Made by a program: the position numbers and the translations under genes
From: Rhynochetos jubatus
Taxonomy: Eukaryota > Chordata > Aves > Eurypygiformes > Rhynochetidae
Direction of reading: 5' to 3'
Assembly (NCBI GenBank): GCA_027574665.1
Contig: CM050690.1
Coordinates: 35,062,357-35,126,356 of the forward strand
Length of the DNA: 64,000 nt
Notes under the pieces: model-generated
Databases searched by the model: none
What the model was told of the DNA's origin: nothing
Seen by the model: the letters and a program-made list of their open reading frames with translations, nothing else
In this document: piece after piece, positions 13,673-27,250 of the stretch
How the letters are laid out: every line of letters starts with the position of its first letter
Position numbering within the stretch: position 1 is the stretch's first letter

Positions 13673-16584
13673 GTTCACATGCTCACATGTTCCCAGTAGG
13701 TGCAATGACAGAAGATCCAAACATCTGAAGTCCACATCCCTCAAGCCAGTCGGAGGCAATACAAGACAACATTAAGTCTACTGTCTTAAAAGCTTCTGAA
13801 TTTCAAGTATGAAACTTCTGCAGAGGAGGGGGAGGTACATTATTTATCTAGAGTGTTATCTGCAGTGGACATTAGGGACACTGATGAGCTTCATTTCTCA
13901 TTGATCAACATGCATTTACTCTCCAACTGATACAAAACTCAGTTCTGTTTGAAATTAATCTTGCTGCTGAGGGTGATTTTAGCTAAATCTTTTCTGAATG
14001 GACATAACAAGGATGCCGTAGAGTACAGTCGCTTTTTGAGGAGATACTCTGATGCTGGCAAAGGGTGAAGACATCAGAATCACTTATTTAATTACTTTTT
14101 AGATTAGATCTCCTCCTTTCAACTCCTTCTGTGTGATTTACAGTGTTATAGGATGGAAAAAGCTCAGGATTTTGCTCTGCAAGTCCAAGAAACAGCATAT
14201 GAAAGTCTAAAAACCTTTTACAGTTCAGTTTCACAGGCTGGAAAAGCCCATGATGTGGTAACTCAGTAGCTTCCTATATTCCACCCTCTCTATAAAGACA
14301 GTTGTAGCTTCTCATGGAGCAGCAGCTAACTTACTGGAAATTACAGTCTGCATAATTAAAAAAATTAATCAGTAGTTTCCTTTGTGGTGCTGAGCTGTGA
14401 ACCCTAGAGGTTCAGCAGTGGGAACCACAGCAACTGCCCCAGTCCACCCTACTCCAATACTGGGCCATTTCCCTAGTACAGTTTTGAAGTATTGGTTTTC
14501 CTTGGCTTATTGCAGTAGATTAGAATCAGACAAGGTGCATTACCTTATTCCGAGTACTTTCTTAGAGGTCTCTGTGCTCTCTTTGTCTCAGGAAGGTGTA
14601 ACAGAGAATTCCCCTTACAGAATTAAAACATTTCAGATATTTTGGCCCTGATTCAGCAAACCTCTAATTAAAAATACATCCATTTCAATGGCATAATAGT
14701 CAACATATTGGAAGTACTTTGCAGAATTAAGGCTTGAGTGAGATCTACATGCCAAATCTAGAAACTTGTTCTTTCTAGAAAATGAGATTTTTACACAGAT
14801 GCTTAATACAAAAACGGTTTGTGATGAAGGAAAATGATATCTCTTGGAACATCTTGTGTAAAAACAGGCTATCAATTTCTAGCCCTTCCTGCCTTCTTGC
14901 ATTTAATTCAGTTTTCATGATTCATAATGCAATGTGTAACCAAATTTTCAACTCTTTTGACATACATGAAATTACACAGTTAGACACATTCTACTCCAGG
15001 CATTCTAAGAAGGCAGCTACACCTATCCATCTTTCACATTAACCTCCTAAAGGGAGAGTGTTTTGTCATACATGATTTCTAAACCTTTCTGTTAAGCTCT
15101 TGCTTTACAGATTAGAGACTATTCATATCCTGTTAGCTTTCTTAGATCAAATTGAACTGATACTATGGAATGTAATGTGATATCTGCGAAGATACAGGTA
15201 TAATTTATCGCCACCTTGTGATGGCAGATTGTTGGGATGTCTCTGCAAGCAGAAGTTTGATACTACTCTCACACAAGTTCTACATCGTTAACGTTCCTCC
15301 AGTTCCAATAGTCCCTCCTACTGTTCCTTCACAGAAGTAACATGACAGTAGGTAATATTTTCATTCTTCAATGCAGAGGAAACTGCTTCCAGGCCTACTG
15401 TTTCCAAGATGGTGACATTACAACAGCCAAAATTAGAAATGCCTGACACTGCATCACTTTAAAAGATCAAATGGTTGTTTATACTTCTTTAACTTTTGGA
15501 CCCTTACAATTAGGGAAAATGGGGGGGGAAAATACACAGAAAATATTAAAATCTGCCAGTATTTTGCTACTTTTTAAAATTTTGCCTCCTCCTAAAACTA
15601 ACGGTATTGTCATCCACAGCTATATTAGCAGAGTTCAGCATCAGAGACGTTCACTATCACCTATTTCCCATTACAACAGCTCTCCCATTTCAGTCAGCAA
15701 GGTCTGGTACTGGTTTCTTATGAAACAAGTAATTCCTCACACTTCATGCTCCACATGGTGAGCATTTAGCCCTCTGCACTATGCAAGCACTTGGTCTGCA
15801 TTAGTTTGCTTCTAATCTTTTCAGAGGTCCGAAGCCAGTGAAGTGGACCTATCAGGGTCTTGTTTGTTTCTTCGCTTGTTTGTTTTAGCACTTAGTTAAC
15901 AAAGTCCTGCTAATAACTACTAATGTGAATAAACTCAGGATTATAATTGCTTCTGCAAGAATTCAATAAATACCAACATTCCCATTAACTTCCATGGTAT
16001 ACTATCAATTTGATCGATTGAATGTAGGAATAAGATTTGTAAGTTTTTATTAAGACTATTTTGGAGAAATTATTTAGTCTCATGTAGGCACCACATTTGT
16101 GAGCACAATTTACAAGTGAAGGTGTATATAGGGAGCAATAAGCAATGTGGTACCTTAAATAGTAATCAGAAGAGAAGCAGCCCTGCGTGGCATTAGTACA
16201 TTACATGGATTTATATGAGGCAGACAAAAGCCATTTATGTTCCTGAAGGAATCCAGCATCATCAAACTTTTATCACAGCTGAGATACGATCTGGAGGTTA
16301 AATGGTCAATTATGTGCCTGCAACAACCCACTGGGCAATTTTCCGGTCAGATACATCTACAGTCACCATTGCTGAAGCTCAGTGGTATCTGAAATTTACA
16401 CCGTGTTCACAGAATGTAAAACGACTGCAAGAAATCTCATAGCTCAGGCAAACATAAACAGACTACCTGACCAGGATTGCACATGGCTTTTTCTGCAGAG
16501 CCGTGTGTCATTTATGTTATCCAAACTTGCAGCTGAATTATATAATTTGCTCTATATAAACTTGATATAAACCGTTGTTTAAGG
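13673..16584. other. Intergenic sequence, nothing recognised
   Basis: AT-rich sequence with only short open frames (under 100 codons) and no recognised repeat, RNA gene or coding match. Confidence 0.55.
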
Positions 16585-18836
16585 AACTAGTGAATGGGAG
16601 CTCCTGGGAAACTGCCCTCAGGGACAAAGGAGCTTAACAGAGCTGGCAGCTCTTTAAGGGCATTTTCCTTAGAGCACAAGAACTCTCATTTTCCACACGT
16701 AAGAAACTGGCCAAGGAAGGCAGGACATCATTAAGGACCTCCTCATCAAACTGAAGTACAAGAAGGAAATGCATTAGCAATGGAATCAGGGACATGTATC
16801 CTGGGAAGAACACAGGGACACTGCCTGGATGTAGGGATGGGATCAGACATGCACAGCGGGATCTGAATTTGGCAGGAGGTGTGAAGAATACTAAGAAGGT
16901 CTTCTACAGGTACATTGGCCAGAAAAGGAAGATTATAGAAAATGTACCCTCCCTGTCAAATGAAACAGGGGAGTTGGTGACAACTGATATGGAGAAGGCT
17001 GTTCAGGAGGAGTTCTCTCCTCCCTCAATCAATGGGCTTAGGGGGCCCCCCACAAATGCTCTGGCCAGCCCTAAGGTGAGGCAGGCTAGGTGTGGAGGGG
17101 ACTTGGCAGCTCCTGCTCTCACAGCAGGTTAATGCAGAGGAAAAAAAGCTGTAAACTTCAGCATGATTCATACTCAGAAATATTTTTTTCCTCAGTTTTC
17201 AACAGTAATCTCTCTTCCCACATCTCTCAAGCCCCTGAACATCAAGGCAGGGACTAGGGGAGTGAAGTCCCTCCCATCACAGAAGATCAGGTACGAAACT
17301 GCCTGAGGAACCTGCACATTCATAAATCCATGGGTTCTAACGAGATAGACCAGGCTCCTGAGGCAATTGACAGATGTAGTTGGCAAGCCACTCTCCAACA
17401 TACTTGAAAAGTCGTAGCAGTCAGAAAACCCCCAGTGACTGGAAAAGGGAAAACACTACCCTCATTTTTAAAAAGGGTAAAAAGGAGGACCCTGGGAAAA
17501 ACTGATTGGTGACCCTCCCCTCTGTGCCTGCTAAGACTGTGAAACAGATGCTCGTGGAAAATATGCTGAAACATATGGAATAGAGGAAGGTGATTAGAGA
17601 CAGCCAAAATGGCTTCCCCAAGGTTAAATCATGCCTGGTTAATCTCATGGCCTTTGACAATGGAGTAACTGCATCAATGGACAAGGGAAGAGCTACAGAT
17701 GTCACCTACCTAGATTTCTGTAAAACCTTTGATACAGTCCCACACACATTCATGTCTCTAAATTGGAGAAACATACATCTGATGGATGGACAGTTAGATG
17801 GACAAGGAAGTGGCTGGATGGCTACATCCAAAGAGTTACAGTCCCTGTGAAAGCCAGTAACAAGTGGTGTCCCCCAACGGCCTGTACTGGGACTTGTACT
17901 GTTTAATATTTTCAACCATGACACAGACAGTGGGATTGAGTGCACCCTCAGCAAATCTGCAGGTGACACCAAGCTGTGTGGTGCAGTTGACATGCTGGAG
18001 GGAAGGGATGCCATCCAGAGGGACCTTGAGAGGCTGGGGAGGTGGGCCTGTGCCAACTGCATGAAGTTCAAGAAGGCCAAGTGCAAGGTCCTGCACCTCA
18101 GCTGGAGCCATCCCCAGTATCAAGACAGACTGGAGGATGAATGGATTGAGAGCAGCCCTGTGGAAAAGGACTTGGGGGTGCTGCTGGATGAAAAATTGTA
18201 CATTAGTTGGCAATGTGTGATCACAGCCCAGAAAGCCAATCTTATCCTGAGCTGCATCAAAAGAAGTGTGGCCAATCAAATGACAGAGGAGATTGTCCCC
18301 ATACATTCTGCTCTTGTGAGACCCCACCTGGAGTGCTGCATACAGCCTTGGGGTCCCCAGTACAAGAAAGACATGGTCTTGTTAGAAGAGGTCCAGAGGA
18401 TGGATACAAAAATCAACAAGGGGTTGGAACAGCACTCTTTCCTATGAAGAAAGGCTGAGAGAGTTGGGCTTGTTCAGCCTGGAGAAGAGAAGGCTCCAGG
18501 GAGACCTTATGGTGACCTTTCAATAAGGGGGCTTATAAGAAAGGTATAAAAAAGAGACTTTTTACCAAAGCCTGTAGTGATAGGACAAGGGGCAATGTTT
18601 TTAAACTGAAGATGGTATGTTCAGACAGGATATAAGGAAGAAATTTTTTATTATGAGGGTGGTGAAACACTGGAGTGGTTTACCCAGAAAAGCTGTGGAT
18701 GCTCCATCATTGGAAGCACTCAAGCTGGCTAAGGTTTTGAGCAACCTGATCTGGTGAAAGACGTTATGATTGGACTAGATGATCTTAAAAGGTCCCTTCC
18801 CACCCAAAACATTCTACAAGTCTATGATACTATCAA
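16585..18836 (+). mobile_element. CR1 LINE, longest copy in the window, decayed ORF2
   Basis: About 2.25 kb of CR1 running from a segment upstream of the reverse transcriptase domain (GAAACTGCCCTCAGGGAC) to the 3' end. Recognisable pieces in order are the AAGGTCTTCTACAGGTACAT block, AAATCCATGGG (about 17324), the AAAAAGGGTAAAAAGGAGGACCC block, the reverse transcriptase motif [13 protein letters not shown] (17707-17745), the ACCCTCAGC block and the CCTGGAGAAGAGAAGG block. The catalytic Phe-Ala-Asp-Asp motif reads Ser-Ala-Gly-Asp (17956-17967). Many stops and frameshifts break the ORF, and the 3' repeat is degraded. Minus-strand open frames over it are shadows. Confidence 0.95.
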
Positions 18837-21202
18837 CTTCATTCCTTATAGCAGCATTCTATTTTGTGTATGGTTAACATGGCACAGAGGACCTGACAAT
18901 ACCCCATTTAGGGCCATTACAAAGTTATCAGATAGGCAAATGGGATATTATCAGCCTAATAGGACTGCCTGGCATTGTGATGATGGCCCACGTGATGGGG
19001 TTGTGTTCTTATGCACTCTCCCAGCTGTTACATCAGGATTAGATGTTCAGCTGAATGGGTAAACCAGCTCAGCTGGCTGCCTTCCTCCCTCTTCCCCACT
19101 CCAGACATCCACCTTCTTATTTTTGTTCCAGCACTACCCCATGTCCTTTTCCAACACAAGCAACTACTTGGCAAACCAGATTAGGGAACAAACCTGATAT
19201 AGAAAAATAACTTCTTATTTTAACAGAGTTATTTTTTGTTTAGCCACACAGCCAAGCCAACACAGAGTGGGTAGCAAGTGGCCAGGAAAACACATATCTA
19301 CGTGAGCTGTCAGAAAGTTCGCAGAAAACTGCTGCAGGCCTTTTAGTGGGAGTTTTACATTAGGTGATCTCCCTGATGGAAATTCTCATGTTTCTGCCTG
19401 GGGAAGCAAAACGCTTGATTCAACACTCACATACACTAGTAAGGAAGTACATCATTAGTATGTATTTCCTCCCTATGACACGTGACAGCAATCAAAGAGA
19501 GCCTGCGTTGTGTGGACCTACATAAAGAGAGAGGCTGCTTAGAAAATCCACTGTTTTCCATTAATACTGGTATCTCATGCTCTGCACAACTCACTTCCTA
19601 GCTCCCTGCACTGTGCCATGGGTAACATGTACCTTCCAGTCGCGTTTACACCAGAAGTGGTGTAACCGCTGTTATTGTCACACAACACGCACACACCAAG
19701 GATTTACAATGGTAACATAGCTTCATGCCAACTCAGCTGTCAACTTACAGTCTCATTATAAGGTAAACCTATGTCACCTTGATTTGTCCCTTCTATATCA
19801 GCTACCTGTGTACAGTAGAAGGGAAATTTAATTTGAGATTATTTGAGATTTATTTTCTTAAGGTCACATTTCTATGTTTTTCTCTTCTTTTGGGAGTGAT
19901 AAGCATCTGAATCTGAAATAGAATTCTCTCAGAGACCAGTGAGCCACATGAATCCAGAAACTCAGTCAGTTTCTCAATTTGGTTAGAAGAAAATGGTGCT
20001 GTGGTCTCTGAGCTTCCAAGTGTTTTTACTTTGATGTTTTATGTTTTGCTCTCCTGAGCCTCCATAAATAAGACTCTAGAAGCCCATTTGCTTCATTTGA
20101 GACATTTTAACAGAATATTGAACAAAGCATTAGCTCCTCAAAGAGAAGGACTACATAATATATTTATGGATTTTAAAAAAATGATATATGCTCAGATTGT
20201 ATGGATTTATGTGCTCAAGGAAAGAAAGACCTAATGCACATAATTTATAGTACATTTATAGTACACATGTGAGATTGATACCCTTGTTTATTGATGACAA
20301 TAATCTATTAATAATTGAAATACAGTTCCATCCCTATTATTTATACATACTCTACAACATTGTTCATATTTATTCTGTGATGGCTTATTAGTATCATCTG
20401 CACATTTCTACTAATTATGTTTTTACAATGATATATTTTTAAAGCTATACTGGATTTGCCCCCAACTTTGAAATCCATGGGCAACCATAAATTCAGAAAT
20501 TTAATGCAGTGGTTTAGATTTTCCTTAAAAGAGCAGAGCTGGTGTATGTATGGAAAGCCTCCAATTCAAAAAAATGCAAATAAATCTGAAGCAAGGAATT
20601 AAAGGACTAAAAAAATCATACCAGACAGTCCGGGGTGGGGGGTAATATATTTTAGCTGCAGATATATCTTTGAGGCAAGATAACCTGCACTACTTTGCTC
20701 ATCTTGCTCAGCATAAACTGCATAAAACCAGTATAAAATTGCATCAAACTCCTGGCTGGGGTATATGTCTTATGGATATGCTTAAGCAGGATTTATATCC
20801 AGGATCTGAAGTGAATGTATTCACATCTGAATTTCTAGTCAGGTGGAAAAATGTGGCAAGGAAAGGTATATTAACTATCCTGTCTGACCTGAGACTTCGC
20901 AAGACAGGAGCAGCAGTTCTGTTTCTAAACTAGACACAACTACTTTAGACTGAATAGCTGGGTGCCTAACTGCCACAAAAACATACAAGAAATTGCGAAG
21001 GAATTTTGAAATTCTTTGATAAATGCTGTCCAGTTGGATGCTGTGAGTACATTTCTTACACACAGACTCCGACCAAAGCTAGCTGCTTTCTCTCAAAATA
21101 CAGCCAAAAGAGCCTGCCCCTCCCCTCTTGTTTTATGTAACAACCCAGCAAAGAAAAGAGTCACATAGGTCATGCAGAATGAATTTCTAGCCCTTCTCTG
21201 AT

Positions 21203-21236
21203 GAGGTTCAAGCCATAAGAACCTCATGGCTTGAAC
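21203..21236. repeat. Two overlapping perfect inverted repeats
   Basis: An 11-base perfect pair (21206-21216 with 21226-21236, loop 9) overlaps a 7-base perfect pair GAGGTTC/GAACCTC (21203-21209 with 21219-21225, loop 9). The two hairpins share bases, so only one can form at a time. There is no T-run terminator logic here, as this is a eukaryote. Confidence 0.85.
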
Positions 21237-22667
21237 ATGGTGGAACAGTCTATCCACCAGGATATAGGTCGTAAGAACACATGCAGAAGAAAGCTAGGAA
21301 TACAGACTGGGATCCCTTTCGTATACCAACTTAACCAGTAAGCTACCTGTTTCTGAACCAAGAAATGTTATACCCTTCTACCCAGTTATAGCATGTGCAC
21401 AGGAGACAAGGACTCATTGTAGACAAGCACAAGTTGAGGAGCACATGTTGAGGACCTGTATAATCCAAACCATCTACACTGAAGAGCCCTTTAACAACAC
21501 TGAGGAAACTCTAACATATTAAGATGGCACTTACCACCTCCTCAACACCTCCATGAAGGCATAAGATTTCACCAGACCCCTGCTTTCAGGTATTTCCTAT
21601 TGACTTGTTCAGGATACAGACTCTGCAGAACACCACCGTGAAATACACACTGTCCTTTCAGACTACAAAAAGAAAAGAGGTCCTTCAGCTCTAGGGTTTA
21701 TATTCCCATTCTGCACAACACCTTTGACTTCCAGCTGTTCATGTTTATTGGTTTGAATTCTCAGTCTTAAGTGACATCAGGTCAGCTCTTCAACATTTTC
21801 CCATAGAATATACCAGAAGAGCACTAAAAAGCTTATCCTTCCAGAACAATCTGATGTGAACATTACAGTAATTATTTTACTACCTCATTTCATACTGATT
21901 CAGGTTTTAGCTCGCTTACAACTTGCCTTTAATGAGGTATTAAGTCTTTCAATTAAAGACACAACCTGCAGAGAGACCTTTGCTCTTCACAGATTTCCCC
22001 TTCTCCACTCCCCAGCTATTAGTGACTGCTTGCCTGCTGGAGGTTGCCACCCTTGCAGAATGAACAGTGTGTGTCAGTGATGCCTAATCTGCTGCCAGCA
22101 AACCAACTGCATCAATTTAAACAGTTCATATAGTGTTTTGAGTTAACGTGGTTTATTTTCCCTGGTCTGGATTAGGGAGTATTCCAGGGTCACTTTAACC
22201 AGCCACAACCTTGGGAGGTAGAAATTTCAAACCAGTCAAGAAGGACACCCAGAGGGAGCAGACAATAGTTTCTTCATCTCGTGCTGGTGCACTCAAAAGA
22301 GAACATCTGTCCATAAAATAAAATGCAGTTTCCGAGATAATAATACTGGAGCTTTCCATTACTCCATTACCAGATATTATTAATTTGATCTGAATCAGGT
22401 GTGAATACATAATCTTTTTATCAAATTAGCATAGTAATCTCTGATCCAATAGAAAGTTAGAGAAGTATCACAAATTATGTTTGATGCAAAATAAAATTGT
22501 CACGGAAAACCACAGGCAAAATACATTAAAACCACTCTGGGAAAGGAAAGGGAATTTATGTTGCTTTGGTGACTTGTATCACAGTAATGCAGCTTTTTTG
22601 ATACATATACAAATACCCCAAATAAAACTTACTGTCTTATGGAACCACAACTTGGCAGAAGCTTATT

Positions 22668-22770
22668 CTGGGCTGTTTGGGGTTTACTGTGGGGTTTTTT
22701 TGGGGTTTTTTGTTTGGTTGGTTGGGTTTTTTTTTTTGTTTTGGTTTGGTTTTTTGTTGTTGTTTTATTT
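22668..22770. repeat. T/G low-complexity tract
   Basis: GTTTGG/TTTTG-type low-complexity DNA, almost free of A and C. Similar tracts lie at 37718-37815, 38976-39020, 45862-45910 and 63183-63216. Open frames across them encode only Phe/Gly/Trp/Val-rich or Lys/Pro/Asn-rich strings and are not genes. Confidence 0.9.
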
Positions 22771-23865
22771 TACAGTTTATTGTAAAAGAACTCAGGCTTC
22801 CTATGTTTTTGAAGGCTTCAGGGATCTCCTTCCATAGGAACAAGAGCAACTTCATAGAACAAACAGGGGAGAGGCAGTCTTTCTTCATCAATGAAGCTAT
22901 GGATTCAATAGAGTCCTAATTGTAAGAAAATCTGCAACAGCTTTGTTTGTGTGAAACACTGTCTTACTGTCTTACTTCGCAAGTAAACCTAGGATAATTA
23001 AACACATTGAGATCACTGGGACAAAACCAGAGTAAGACACATCTCGTAACAGCCAAAAGACCACAACCTGACACAGCATCCATACTGCAGTGCAGCTATT
23101 AATTTATTCTGTATGGAAATCTTTGCACACTGCTTTGATTTTTATATTATATTGAAATAGTCTGACTCACTATCCTCAAAGCCATATCCCCCCCAAATCC
23201 AAGACAAGAGCAAATACTTCCATTGTTGATGCCTTTGTGAACTTCATTATTGATCATATGTGTAAGTAAGACGGTGGATTGAACACTGATTCAAGAACCT
23301 GGTTTTTAAATCACATCTTGAAGATCAAAAATTTAAAAACTTTTATTATCAAAAATATTAATACTGCTTGGGGCAGATAATTGCAGGAAAGATTTAGATT
23401 TCCCTTAAGTGTTGCTTGCCTTAACTATTATCTTTTGTCTTAACTGTTACCATTAGACTAAAATATCCAACTGAAGAATGAACCAAAACCAAAGTGACAG
23501 AGCTAATAATTTTTGACGTAGAATGGAAACCAAATCCAGATTAGAATTTTGAATTGATCTCTGTGAAGTTTAAAAAAAAAAAAAAAAGTCTAGGATGAAC
23601 ATCTCTTGACTATGCAAGATTCAAAACCCTGGTCCAGTTTCAGACCAGAATTTTATCTCAACATTTGGGCCAGATTTTCTATTGCACTGCAACTCCTTTA
23701 AGCACCTTATCTATAAAACATAGTTGACCATACTACAAAGGATTCCTTTAGACAAAGGAAGTCTGTGTATGGAGAAAAGCCCTGCCTTGGAAGTTGTAAA
23801 CATGCTGAGGAATAGTGGGGAATTGTTGCAAGAACACCAGTCTTTTGCTGCTGGTTTATGGTCCT

Positions 23866-23866
<1 letters not shown>

Positions 23867-23909
<43 letters not shown>
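23867..23909. repeat. Poly(A) run of 43
   Basis: An uninterrupted run of 43 A. No retrocopied gene or SINE body was recognised immediately upstream, so it is either a homopolymer expansion or the tail of an unrecognised retrocopy. Run length is prone to assembly error. Confidence 0.9.
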
Positions 23910-23913
<4 letters not shown>

Positions 23914-24412
23914 CGCTGCAAATATTCTAGCCCCACTCTCTTAGCTGTTTGGTTTTGTTTATTTTGGATGTTTGGGTTTGTTTTTCCTTTTTAATTTATT
24001 TCTATTCTTGTTTCTACATTTCCTAGAGACACTAAAGAGAGTAAATCAAGTCATCCAAATACACAAGGAAACACTACCCCATCCCAGAAAATATTCGAAA
24101 AGTTGCAGCCACTTTTTGTGACTGAGTTTTGCACCTTTAGATTAAATTACCGAGAGCTACATATCGTGAGCATCTTTGTAAACCAAGTAATGAGCATCTT
24201 TGCACTTGAGGAGATAATGGGACACTCCCTCCAAGAATCCTTTCTACTCTAAAAAAGCAACAGATTTTTCTGCTCCAGCAAAACAGAAAATAACATTACA
24301 TACTCTGGAGCACCATCTGCTGGTACCTGACCAATTCTTTAGCTACTAGCGTATTTGATTATTTATTTTCTGTTCAGTGAGCAGTTTTGTATTTTCTGTG
24401 ATTTGGAGTCTC

Positions 24413-24438
24413 GGGAGGGGAGCGGAGGGGGGTGAGGG
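24413..24438 (+). other. G-quadruplex motif
   Basis: Four G runs (GGG, GGGG, GGGGGG, GGG) separated by 1, 6 and 3 bases fit the G3+N1-7 rule. It is isolated in intergenic DNA. Confidence 0.7.
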
Positions 24439-27011
24439 TAGAATTGTTGTTTTAACAGGAAGTGGAGAAGTTGACAAAATCAAGAAAAAGTGCTGCATTT
24501 CACAAAAAGATTCATAAGAATTTCCAGACAACCTCGGCACATGTCTATGCTATCTTTTTTCGCTGCTCCCCCTTACACTGCACCTGTATCTTAGAGTGTG
24601 CAGGACAGCTCAGAAGCTGTAACAGACCCGGCAGCCCAGGGCACCAGGGTCTTGGCTATGTAAACTCACTTGGGAGGACAGCAAGAAAAGATTAAATGAA
24701 AGAATAAATGTGGAATGGGGTCTTAATAAACTAGGTAGGTTTGTCTCACGTTGGCCATTGTCATTAAAGCTCCAGTATGAAGCAGTAATCCACTCTCCAG
24801 AAGCAGTGCCTAGGGAGACACTATTACTATGTTGTTCTTCCAGTGTCTCCAATATTTGACCTGCCTATTGAAAACAGTTGGCTAGGAGATCGTATTTTAA
24901 ATGCCGTTTCATAAAATATTTTAAAACAGCCAGTGAATACTGAAACATTGCATGGTCCAACAAAAGAGGTTGTGTTCTCTCTGGGCTCTTCTGGCTAACT
25001 CAGGGAACCTCATAAGACATTGGAGGCACCATGACCTGCAGTTCTGGAGTGGTACCATTATCCTTCTAGGTAGCCGGGGCTGGAGAGAACCTCAACTACA
25101 GGTTTCAGGACAGCTAACCTTCTCCCTGAGAGAGACATAGCCAAGTCAAGAAACTCAGAATGTGGATTCCCAAAAGAAATAATAACATACACACCCCTAT
25201 AGCTTAAATAAATCGCTAAATAAAGGTCCTCAAATTCTTCATCCCGCTGGAAATGATGGGAAATATATTTACCTTTTCCAAGCACAGAGAACTTATTTAG
25301 AAATTTCAATGGAGGGAAATTTCAGTTTCCAAAAGGTTCGGGCATGAAGCATGGTTGTTCTGTGCATTGTTATCTTCCTAAATTCTGCCATTGCTAGTCG
25401 TTCCTTTGTGAAAGCAAAAGGGACCAAAGCTCTCCTCCCTCTCCCCAGACACCCATACACACATCTCAGTATCTCCTGGAGCCATGGTGGTTTCAGCAAA
25501 TGTTTTCAATGAGCCCTGTGGCTTCTGAATTTTGATTAGTTCAACTCCCAACTCCCAGAAGTATTGTTTCACTTAGCATAAATTATTAATTTATTACAGA
25601 GCATTTCACGGGGACTGAGGAATAATTCAACTGGATAAAGACATCAACTGCAACAAGGAGAGTGAACCTTCTGTGTAGTGAGAGGGGGAAATTTGTTTGC
25701 AGCTTTTCAAATGAAAACAGGTGGAAAGGTCATTCAACTGGAGATGAAAACTCCCCAACTTCACCCCTAAATTAATTACTCAGATCCATGGTTGGTAAAA
25801 ATAAGCAATATTAAATCTGTGCTGCTTTACACCAGCTGAGGACATCTCTTAGTATTTGAGGGCAGACTGAGATTTTTCTTGTGTGATTTTCTTTTACCTC
25901 CTGACACTTTTTTTTAGAAGAATAATCCAGAGTCATGAGCATCATGAGGAAAGCCATCTGTAACATTATTGTATTGTACACCAGAGCTGTGAAAACCATT
26001 CTCTGAGACCAAGTGATGCTCTGAAACAAGTAGGAGAAGGAGAAGAAAAACTGGGGAGGAAGTGGGAGAGGGAGGAACCCTAGAACATTTTTCTTATTCT
26101 AATTCACTGCACAAGCTGATTGCATTAAGGAAACTAAATATTTACCCAGAATAAACATCTACCATTTCATAGTTTTACTGGAGCACCGGAGTGTAGCTTT
26201 CACTATTTGCACCACAGACACTTCCATCTTCTGCTCACATTTGCAGGAGAAAAAAAAAAATAATCCAAACCCACAAGCATTTCCAGAAATCTTATTTGAT
26301 AGCTAAGATCAAAAAATATTCCACAGCTTCCAAGTTTCAGAATGTTGATGGGGTTGAATTCAGATATTGGTATACATATGCTGAAGTGCTTTATGTATTC
26401 CTCTTGGCTGCAGTCCTTGTATTGAGCTAGGGTTGCACTTGCCAACCCCCTAAAAAAATACTGGCTTCTTGCCACCTTTGTAGCTCTGCCATTTGTGAGC
26501 AGCATTAGCAGGGTATTGTTCCAGTCCTTCGTACAGGCTAGCCAGCCTCAGGTCAGTTGTAAACTGTGCAAGAAGGAGGCTGCCCTACATTGCACACAGG
26601 GACCACTTTCACCGACTCACCTCTTCTGAGATATTTTGCAGCACCAACCAGTTTCCAAGCACTCCAGCCACTGCTGAAGCATTGTAGCCTCGTGAAGGCA
26701 ATAATTATTGGAGGCTAATGCTATTATAACAATCCTACCTTCAATCTTAATATAATCCAGACCAATGCTATCAGCTGCAATGTGATAGATTTCAAATATC
26801 TGTTAACTTTTGTCGTGAGATTGAGCAGATAGGGTCAGTGAGAGCTCCTGAGGCTGAAAGTCAACAGTAACCAGGAAAATTAAATATTTAAAGCAAAATT
26901 GTGTCTGACAACAGTGGCAGTAGGACTGAAGAGAATAAATCATATTTACTGTCCTTCCACTCGTCTTCCTCCATGATTCTCTTTCCCTTCCCTCCCCACC
27001 CGCCTCCCCAG

Positions 27012-27250
27012 GCAGCCAACAATGCCCATAGCTCTCTGGAGGCATCCCCGGAAACCACAGAGCTAATGGAATTACTGGTGCAAGAACCCAATGCAGACAG
27101 TGCCATCAAGTGCCCAACAGACCACTCGCAGCGCAGGCTGTTCCACCTACAGCTCCGTGCAGGGATGTGGATGCTAACACAGAGCATCACTCGCGGATGC
27201 TCGTACGCCGATCTCTCTGGTGCACTGTCAGACGGCTCTGAAGCACACAG
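27012..27250 (+). other. Orphan exon-like segment in a GC-rich island
   Basis: A very strong pyrimidine tract with AG (26965-27011) precedes 79 codons plus two bases, fully open from GCA GCC, ending CACACAG|gtaaat. This region up to about 27760 is GC- and CpG-richer than its surroundings. A second strong acceptor (ctcctcctcaactttag, ending 27738) continues the same frame for about 20 codons to a TGA near 27800. I do not recognise the encoded residues. It may be an exon of an unannotated or noncoding transcript, or a regulatory island that happens to be open. Confidence 0.3.

Larger units (their letters stand above)
18837..26900. other. Intergenic sequence, nothing coding recognised
   Basis: AT-rich sequence with no recognised gene. 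It holds a perfect nested inverted repeat (21203-21236), a T/G low-complexity tract (22668-22770), a 43-base poly(A) run (23867-23909) and a G-quadruplex motif (24413-24438). Open frames are all short. Confidence 0.55.

Noticed and set aside
17836-18327. 163-codon minus-strand open frame
   Set aside because: Antisense shadow of the CR1 ORF2 region.
22481-22919. Gly/Phe/Trp-rich open frames that look membrane-like
   Set aside because: They are translations of T/G low-complexity DNA. Hydrophobicity is an artefact of T-rich codons.
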